Assembly: GCA_012961305.1 (NCBI GenBank)
Contig: DTZQ01000368.1
Location: 1 to 5,648, forward strand
DNA length: 5,648 bases
DNA from: Armatimonadota bacterium
Lineage (GTDB): Bacteria > Armatimonadota > UBA10988 > DTZQ01
Direction of reading: 5' to 3'
In this document: positions 1-4,336 of the stretch, in pieces
How the letters are laid out: the number at the start of each line of letters is the position of its first letter
How positions within the stretch are numbered: position 1 is the stretch's first letter
Position numbers and translations under genes: made by a program
Notes under the pieces: model-generated
Told to the model about the DNA's origin: nothing
Database searches by the model: none
Seen by the model: the letters and a program-made list of their open reading frames with translations, nothing else

Positions 1-13
1 GGATAGAGGGGGG

Positions 14-39
14 GCATCCTGCATCCTGCATCCTGCATC
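14..39. repeat. Perfect 7-bp tandem repeat (GCATCCT, 3.7 copies)
   Basis: Three perfect copies of GCATCCT (14-20, 21-27, 28-34) are followed by a partial copy GCATC (35-39). The array lies outside any gene. It resembles the short heptameric tandem repeats known from intergenic DNA of several bacterial groups, and copy number may vary between strains. It may be related to the degenerate heptad block that follows, because both have a 7-base period. Confidence 0.9.
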
Positions 40-53
40 GCGGTGGGAGAGCG

Positions 54-92
54 GTGGCCTACGAACTCAACGGTCTCAGCGGTATAGGCCAC
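54..92. repeat. Inverted repeat, 8-bp perfect arms
   Basis: GTGGCCTA (54-61) is perfectly complementary to TAGGCCAC (85-92), with 23 bases between the arms. The RNA could form a hairpin with a large loop. There is no T-run after it, so it is not an intrinsic terminator. The right arm overlaps the heptad-periodic block, so the symmetry may be a by-product of that repeat family rather than a functional RNA. Confidence 0.6.
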
Positions 93-124
93 GGGCCAAC
101 GGCTGACTGTTAAGGGTTGAATGC
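83..124. repeat. Degenerate heptad-periodic repeat block, copy 1
   Basis: Read in sevens from base 83, six consecutive heptads all end in G followed by C or T (consensus NNNNNGY). The last two are TAAGGGT and TGAATGC. The end of the block shares AGGGTTGAATGCTT (113-126) exactly with 4286-4299, before ppdK. A small hairpin, AACGG/CTGTT with loop CTGA (98-111), sits just before the shared bases. This looks like a degenerate dispersed intergenic repeat of unknown function. Confidence 0.6.
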
Positions 125-240
125 TTGCCTTTAATATACCACAGGGGGCGAAATATCTCAAGGGGTAACTACTACTCCGGCGGCCCTCACCCCCGGCCCT
201 CTTCCAACCCTAAGGGTACATTTTGTTTTAAGTTCAGGTG

Positions 241-269
241 TTGCGCTTTCGCGGAAATTATGGTACAAT
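241..269 (+). promoter_or_regulatory. Predicted sigma70-type promoter with extended -10
   Basis: A -35 hexamer TTGCGC (241-246) and a -10 hexamer TACAAT (264-269; 5 of 6 match to TATAAT) are separated by 17 bases. A TG (261-262) one base before the -10 gives an extended -10 element. Transcription would start near 276, leaving a leader of about 45 bases before the start codon. This is the best promoter match I found in the window and the likely driver of the downstream cluster. GGTAC (262-266) and GTACC (276-280) form an inverted repeat across the -10 and start region that could bind a regulator. Confidence 0.65.
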
Positions 270-308
270 TAAGAAGTACCGTAAAATTATCTGTTGGGAA
301 TCAACTAT

Positions 309-314
309 GGGGAG
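309..314 (+). promoter_or_regulatory. Ribosome binding site that decides the GGDEF gene start
   Basis: GGGGAG ends 7 bases before the ATG at 322, an ideal distance. A competing in-frame ATG at 307 has only the weaker GGGA (296-299), also 7 bases upstream. The ATG at 316 is too close to the GGGGAG site to use it. Confidence 0.6.
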
Positions 315-321
315 CATGACC

Positions 322-2088
322 ATGCCGATTGATACCCGGGGCGAATTGGAAAAATTACAACGGTTGCTGGAAGAGAAGGAAACCATGCTGCAACGGCAGG
401 AGAGCATTCTGGCCGAATTACAGCGTCGGATGGATGAATTGCAGCGGAAGAATGCGGAACTGGATGTTGCCCGGGAGCAACTGATGCAGGCCATTACCCA
501 GGCTTCTCTACTTTCGGAACTGACCGGCGAAGTGAGCGTAGGCCAGGATGCAAGTCGGGCGCTGGAGCGGATACTGAGCCATGTGCACTTGCTCTTGGAG
601 GTAGAGAAAAGTTCCATCATGCTGTTGGATGAAGGCACGCAGGAACTGCGCATCGTAGCCCATCGCGGATTGCATCCGGAAACGGTGGAACGGTTTCGCC
701 TCGGGGTGGGGAAGGGCATTGCTGGTCGGGCGGTGGCTACGGGGAAGCGGCAGGTGGTGCCGGATACTTCCCAGGATCCGGACTACATTCCCTCTTTAAC
801 CCACCCAGACGTTCCCAAGTTTCTGATTTCGGTTCCTTTTCAAGTCAATGGACAAGTCATCGGGGTGCTTAATGTCGAAAGACCAGTGCATTTCCCTCCT
901 CCTACGGCGGAACAACTGCGCCAGTTAGATGAGTATGCCAACCACGCGGCGGTGACCATCCAAAACGTGCGTTTATATCAGGACTTAACTCGACGAGTGC
1001 AGGAACTGTCCACCCTGTACGAGGTGGGACGGGAGTTGAGTTCTTCTTTGGAGTTGGACAAACTGCTGAGGAAGATTGTGGACAGTGCAACGCAGTTGTT
1101 GGATTGTGAAATGTGCTCCTTGATGCTGCTGGAGGAAGACAAACAAACTTTGTGCATTCGTTATACTAAGGGAATATGCCAGGAAGTAGTAAAGCGGGCC
1201 CGAGTAAAGGTAGGGGAGGGAATTGCGGGATGGGTGGCTAAGCAGGGGGAACCACTACTCATTGAGGACATCGAGAAACACCCTCTATTCGCCCGGAAGA
1301 GTCAAAAGAAGTACCGCACTAAATCGCTGTTGAGTGTCCCTTTGAAAATCCGTTCCGAAGTTATAGGAGTGCTTAACGTCAATAACAAGCGTAGTAACGC
1401 GGTATTCACATCTAAAGACCGGGATATTTTGATGATGCTGGCCAGCCAGGCGGCGGTGGCTATTGAAAATGCCCGTTTATATGAGGAGTTGGAGCGGTTG
1501 GCCATTACTGACGGGCTAACTCAGTTGTATGTTCCCCGCTATTTCCACGAGGAACTGGACAAAGAACTGCGGCGAGCAGAACGGTACAAACGTCCCTTAT
1601 CATTGCTGATGATGGATATTGACCACTTCAAAAAAATAAACGACACTTACGGACACTTACAGGGCGACCAGGTACTGCGGGAACTGGCCGGCCTGTTAAA
1701 GCGTTGTGCCCGGCAGGACGACATTGTAGCTCGCTATGGAGGAGAGGAATTTGCCATTGCCTTAGTGGAGACAAATAAAAAAGGAGGTCTTAAGGCAGCG
1801 GAGCGAATTCGACGAACCGTAGAGGAGTTTGAATTCTCAGGCCCCGCGGGGCCCTTGCCGGTAACCATCAGCATCGGGGTGGCCAGTTACCCCCAGGATG
1901 CAACGACCAAACGCGACCTCATCGCCAAAGCCGATATGGCTTTGCTGACCGCTAAGGAGAGGGGTCGCAATCGCGTGGTCACTTATTCGGCGCAGGTGGA
2001 AGAGCAATGGGCGCGGCGTCTGCCGGCTCAGTCAGCCCGGCTCTCTTCCCCTGCGGAAACGATGCCAGCCGAAAAAAGTGAGGGTTAA
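322..2088 (+). CDS. GAF-GAF-GGDEF diguanylate cyclase
   Basis: This is a probable soluble diguanylate cyclase, making c-di-GMP from two GTP. With the start at 322 it has 588 residues. Residues 7-60 form a charged, heptad-like coiled coil. Two GAF sensor domains follow (about 75-217 and 245-385), each containing a G-(E/K)-G-I-A-G motif (GKGIAG 130-135, GEGIAG 298-303). The GGDEF domain spans about 392-556. It has the metal-binding DIDHFKKIND stretch (432-441), an intact active-site GGEEF (473-477) and an inhibitory I-site RxxD (R464, D467) exactly five residues upstream, so product feedback is expected. No membrane segment is visible. The GAF ligands cannot be predicted. The start at 322 has the best ribosome site and ATG 307 is an alternative. 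A GTG at 238 would overlap the predicted -35 and is unlikely. The gene ends 3 bases before the foldase gene. Confidence 0.9.
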   Translation: MPIDTRGELEKLQRLLEEKETMLQRQESILAELQRRMDELQRKNAELDVAREQLMQAITQASLLSELTGEVSVGQDASRALERILSHVHLLLEVEKSSIMLLDEGTQELRIVAHRGLHPETVERFRLGVGKGIAGRAVATGKRQVVPDTSQDPDYIPSLTHPDVPKFLISVPFQVNGQVIGVLNVERPVHFPPPTAEQLRQLDEYANHAAVTIQNVRLYQDLTRRVQELSTLYEVGRELSSSLELDKLLRKIVDSATQLLDCEMCSLMLLEEDKQTLCIRYTKGICQEVVKRARVKVGEGIAGWVAKQGEPLLIEDIEKHPLFARKSQKKYRTKSLLSVPLKIRSEVIGVLNVNNKRSNAVFTSKDRDILMMLASQAAVAIENARLYEELERLAITDGLTQLYVPRYFHEELDKELRRAERYKRPLSLLMMDIDHFKKINDTYGHLQGDQVLRELAGLLKRCARQDDIVARYGGEEFAIALVETNKKGGLKAAERIRRTVEEFEFSGPAGPLPVTISIGVASYPQDATTKRDLIAKADMALLTAKERGRNRVVTYSAQVEEQWARRLPAQSARLSSPAETMPAEKSEG

Positions 2089-2091
2089 AAC

Positions 2092-3150
2092 ATGAACTAC
2101 GGACAACGGTGGAAATGGGTTGCAGTCGGAGGGTTTTTAATCCCTGCACTCATCTTTGCTGGTCTTGCTGGCTGTGCCAAGCATGTGGTGGCCAAAGTGA
2201 ACGGAAAGAACTTAACGGCGGAGGAATTCTACCGACGCATGGAGCGGGAAGTAGGAGCCCGGACCCTCCAGGTAGCCATCTTAGAAAAACTCATGGAAGA
2301 AGAGGCCCAAAAACGCAACCTTTCACCTTCGGAGGCGGAAATTCAGGCAGAAATGCGGCGGTTCAAGGAACAGTTTCCCGATGAGCAAGCCTACTTCCAA
2401 TTCCTCAAACTCAACGGCCTGGATGAGGATGATTTGCGTGCCCAGATACGCATCCAAATGATAGAGTTCAACTTGCGCACGGCTCATCTTAAACCCACAG
2501 AGGAAGATTTGCGCCGCTTCTTTGCGGAAAATCGGGCTATGTTCGACCGCCCAGAGCAGATTCGTTTCCGCCAAATCGTTTTGCAAACCAAGGAAAAGGC
2601 CGACCGGGTGTATCAACGGCTCGTTGAAGGAATGGACTTTGTTTCTTTGGTGGAGGCGGATTCCATTGATCCGGAGGCTCAGCGGACTAAGGGGGAAGTG
2701 GGGCCGATAGCGGTAGAGTGGTTGAAGCAGAACGTCCCGCCCATTTACGAAGTGGTCAGCAAGTTGAAACCGGAGGAGGTCAGCCGACCCATAGAGCATA
2801 ACGGACGCTTTTTCATCCTCAAGATGCTCCAACACTTGGACCCACAACCGGCGGTGTTTGAGGAACGGAAGGAAGACGTGCGACAGGCGTATTTGGGGCG
2901 TAACGCTATCCCCCAGGAGGAACTTCTGCAGCAGTTGGCGCGGCGGGCGCAGGTCATCATTGTTGAGCCTCGCTATCGGGCCTTGGAGCAGTTTTTCGGT
3001 CCGCAGATGCCCAGTTACAATCTGCCCCTGCCCGGGGCGGAAGAAGGAGGTGTGCCAGAGGAACTGTTAAACCCGCCGATGGTGCCACCCACTCCGCTGC
3101 CAGGGGAGGAGGTTCCGCCGACGCTGCCAGCGGAGGAGGGAGGTTCGTGA
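2092..3150 (+). CDS. PrsA/SurA-type peptidyl-prolyl isomerase lipoprotein
   Basis: A 352-residue foldase of the SurA/PrsA/PpiC class. The N-terminus has basic residues, a hydrophobic stretch (10-27) and the lipobox LAGC with Cys28, so it should be a lipid-anchored protein outside the cytoplasmic membrane. A SurA-like helical chaperone region (about 33-135) precedes a parvulin-like domain (about 150-250). In the position of the usual active-site His (KASHIL-type motif) stands Gln161 (RFRQIVL). The second conserved His (GYHI-type) is replaced by Phe241, so isomerase activity may be lost and the protein may be mainly a chaperone. The tail from about 303 is rich in Pro, Glu and Gly and contains a duplicated nine-residue unit. 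A GAGGG ribosome site (2080-2084) lies 7 bases before ATG, inside the end of the upstream gene. The stop overlaps the mazG start. PrsA is the nearest named relative, but identity as the true orthologue is not certain. Confidence 0.85.
   Translation: MNYGQRWKWVAVGGFLIPALIFAGLAGCAKHVVAKVNGKNLTAEEFYRRMEREVGARTLQVAILEKLMEEEAQKRNLSPSEAEIQAEMRRFKEQFPDEQAYFQFLKLNGLDEDDLRAQIRIQMIEFNLRTAHLKPTEEDLRRFFAENRAMFDRPEQIRFRQIVLQTKEKADRVYQRLVEGMDFVSLVEADSIDPEAQRTKGEVGPIAVEWLKQNVPPIYEVVSKLKPEEVSRPIEHNGRFFILKMLQHLDPQPAVFEERKEDVRQAYLGRNAIPQEELLQQLARRAQVIIVEPRYRALEQFFGPQMPSYNLPLPGAEEGGVPEELLNPPMVPPTPLPGEEVPPTLPAEEGGS
3094..3147 (+). repeat. 27-bp in-frame tandem duplication in the foldase tail
   Basis: Two adjacent 27-base units (3094-3120, 3121-3147) encode PLPGEEVPP and TLPAEEGGS. 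CGCTGCCAG(G/C)GGAGGAGG recurs at 3095-3112 and 3122-3139 with 17 of 18 bases identical. A looser relative, LPLPGAEEGGV, sits upstream at residues 311-321. The second unit also provides the mazG ribosome binding site. Confidence 0.75.
3132..3143 (+). promoter_or_regulatory. Strong ribosome binding site for mazG
   Basis: GGAGGAGGGAGG lies just before the GTG start at 3147. Its inner AGGAGGG (3134-3140) has a 6-base spacing. It is embedded in the last codons of the foldase gene, supporting translational coupling and initiation at GTG. Confidence 0.75.
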
Positions 3151-3983
3151 AGTTGGCAGAGAAGACCCCTCAGGAAGTCACGCCTTCTACCAGTTCCCCA
3201 CCGGACCCTTTCCGCGAACTGGTGGAAATCATGGCAGTTTTACGCTCTGAACGAGGCTGTCCTTGGGACCGGGAGCAGACGCCAACCAGCCTCAAGCGTT
3301 ACTTGCTGGAGGAGTGCTATGAGGTTTTGGAGGCGCTGGACGGTGGGGATGCTGCCCGTTTGTGTGAGGAATTGGGCGATTTGTTGTTGCAAATTGTTTT
3401 CCAGGCCCAATTAGCCAAGGAGGCTGGGCAGTTTGACATAAATCAGGTGTGCGCGGGCCTTGTGGCTAAACTTTACCGCCGTCATCCCCATGTGTTTGGC
3501 GAGGTTAAGGTGGCCGATGCAGAGGAGGTCTTACGCCGTTGGGAGCAACTCAAGCGGCAGGAAAGGCCCCCATCGAAGCGAGCCTCAGTACTCGAGGGGG
3601 TGCCCAAGGCCCTGCCGGCCTTGGCCCGGGCCTATCAAATCCAAAAACGAGCTGCCAGGGTAGGGTTTGATTGGGAACAGGTGCAGGGGCCGTTGGACAA
3701 AGTAGAGGAGGAATTGAAGGAACTGCGAGTTGCCTGCCGAAATAGGAAGGAAGGAGCCTGTGTGGAGGAGGTGGGCGACGTGCTGTTTGCTCTGGTCAAT
3801 GCTTGTCGGTTCTTGAGGGTGGACCCGGAAGAGGCCCTGCGGCAGGCCATCCGCAAGTTCGAGCGGCGCTTCCGCCGGCTGGAAGAACGGGCCCGGGCGA
3901 GGGGCCAAGCATTAGAGAACCTGAACCTCGCTGAAATGGATGTGCTCTGGGAACAAATTAAGGCTGAGGAAGAGGGAGGTTAA
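3147..3983 (+). CDS. mazG: Nucleoside triphosphate pyrophosphohydrolase MazG
   Basis: MazG hydrolyses NTPs and dNTPs to monophosphates plus pyrophosphate, and is thought to clear abnormal nucleotides and influence stress signalling. The 278-residue protein is close to the size of E. coli MazG (263) and has both tandem MazG domains. Domain 1 shows RGCPWDREQT (36-45), EExxE (E55, E56, E59) and ExxD (E75, D78). HPHVFG (113-118) follows. Domain 2 opens with KRAARVGFDW (167-176) and has EExxE (E188, E189, E192) and ExxD (E208, D211). All metal-binding acids expected for catalysis are present in both halves. It lacks the N-terminal methylase domain of the fused YabN form of Bacillus. The GTG start overlaps the foldase stop by four bases (GTGA), and its own stop overlaps the next start by one base, so it sits in a coupled operon. 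Confidence 0.95.
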   Translation: MKLAEKTPQEVTPSTSSPPDPFRELVEIMAVLRSERGCPWDREQTPTSLKRYLLEECYEVLEALDGGDAARLCEELGDLLLQIVFQAQLAKEAGQFDINQVCAGLVAKLYRRHPHVFGEVKVADAEEVLRRWEQLKRQERPPSKRASVLEGVPKALPALARAYQIQKRAARVGFDWEQVQGPLDKVEEELKELRVACRNRKEGACVEEVGDVLFALVNACRFLRVDPEEALRQAIRKFERRFRRLEERARARGQALENLNLAEMDVLWEQIKAEEEGG

Positions 3984-4252
3984 TGCGCCTGGACAAATTC
4001 CTTAAGGTGTCCGGCCTCATTAAACGCCGTTCGGTAGCCAAAGAAGCATGTGCGGCAGGGCGGGTGTCCCTCAATGGCCGGCTGGCCAAAGCCGCTACTG
4101 AGGTGCACGCCGGCGACTTGGTGGAGATTTCCCTGGCACGACGTTACCTCAAAGTGGAAATTTTAGAAATACCCAGGGGCAACGTGCCCAAACCTAAAGC
4201 CACAGAACTATATCGGGTTCTGTTGGAGCAAACTTTACCGGAGGAATGGTGA
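3983..4252 (+). CDS. rqcP: S4-domain RNA-binding protein, RqcP/YabO-like (Hsp15 family)
   Basis: This 89-residue protein begins MRLDKFLKVSGLIKRRSVAK, which matches the RqcP (YabO) family closely. The S4 fold covers about residues 1-65. It has a basic helix (K14, R15, R16) and the RVSLNGRLAKAATEV segment (27-41), where the family binds rRNA/tRNA. In Firmicutes RqcP works with RqcH on the 50S subunit to stabilise the P-site tRNA while alanine tails are added to stalled nascent chains. In other bacteria the related Hsp15 rescues 50S subunits with trapped peptidyl-tRNA. The ATG overlaps the mazG stop (TAATG), with GGAGG at 3975-3979, only 3 bases away. The mazG-yabO adjacency is typical of Firmicutes, but the usual next genes yabP, yabQ and divIC are absent. 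The exact RqcP versus Hsp15 role is inferred. Confidence 0.88.
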   Translation: MRLDKFLKVSGLIKRRSVAKEACAAGRVSLNGRLAKAATEVHAGDLVEISLARRYLKVEILEIPRGNVPKPKATELYRVLLEQTLPEEW

Positions 4253-4255
4253 TAA

Positions 4256-4302
4256 GGTAAGCGTTCAGCGGTTGGCCTACCGCTGAGGGTTGAATGCTTA
4301 CC
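4256..4302 (+). other. Nested stem-loop between rqcP and ppdK
   Basis: The outer arms GGTAAGC (4256-4262) and GCTTACC (4296-4302) are perfectly complementary over 7 bp. Inside, TCAGCGGT (4265-4272) pairs with ACCGCTGA (4279-4286) over 8 bp around loop TGGCCT. A nine-base bulge (4287-4295, GGGTTGAAT) lies on the 3' side. No T-run follows, so it is not a standard intrinsic terminator. It could affect mRNA processing, attenuation or ppdK translation, or simply belong to the repeat family seen near 83-126. It begins four bases after the rqcP stop. Confidence 0.6.
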
Positions 4303-4304
4303 GT
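4256..4304. repeat. Degenerate heptad-periodic repeat block, copy 2
   Basis: Read in sevens from base 4256, seven consecutive heptads all end in G followed by C or T, the same rule as the block at 83-124. The heptad pair ending in GGGT and TGAATGC is shared, giving the identical AGGGTTGAATGCTT (4286-4299). The block fills most of the spacer before ppdK and coincides with the stem-loop. Confidence 0.6.
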
Positions 4305-4310
4305 TAGGCA

Positions 4311-4316
4311 AAGGAG
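4311..4316 (+). promoter_or_regulatory. Ribosome binding site upstream of ppdK
   Basis: AAGGAG lies 8 bases before an in-frame TTG at 4325 but 20 bases before the ATG at 4337. GGGAG (4320-4324) is 12 bases before that ATG. The site therefore favours TTG 4325 by spacing, while family similarity favours ATG 4337. Confidence 0.5.
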
Positions 4317-4336
4317 AAAGGGAGTTGAGAACATCC

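Larger units (their letters stand above)
1..321. other. Non-coding leader upstream of the GGDEF gene
   Basis: No convincing gene lies here. The short open frames are low-complexity or overlap the promoter, and no upstream gene's end is recognisable. The left third is repetitive: a 7-bp tandem repeat, an inverted repeat and a heptad-periodic block. Bases 130-237 are mixed, with a C-rich stretch at about 178-210 on the + strand followed by a T-rich stretch at 221-230. I could not assign a function to that part. The right third carries the promoter and the ribosome site of the first gene. Confidence 0.75.

Noticed and set aside
113..126. tRNA T-arm-like GGTTGAATGC core, seen at both repeat copies
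   Set aside because: No acceptor stem, D arm or anticodon arm can be built around it. The 7-base repeat explains the resemblance better.
207..230. Terminator-like ACCC/GGGT pair followed by a T-rich stretch
   Set aside because: The stem has only four pairs with a three-base loop, too weak to call a terminator.
125..319. Short + strand open frame in the leader
   Set aside because: It has no ribosome site and low-complexity composition, overlaps the promoter, and resembles no known protein.
238..321. N-terminal extension of the GGDEF protein from GTG 238
   Set aside because: It would begin before the predicted -35 and overlap the whole promoter, has no ribosome site, and encodes residues unlike the coiled coil that follows.
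2323..2847. Long minus-strand open frame opposite the foldase gene
   Set aside because: It is antisense to a well-supported gene, has no recognisable domain, and is explained by the codon bias of the + strand gene.
4256..4302. Intrinsic terminator after rqcP
   Set aside because: The stems are good, but the bases that follow (GTTAGGCAAAGG) contain no T-run.
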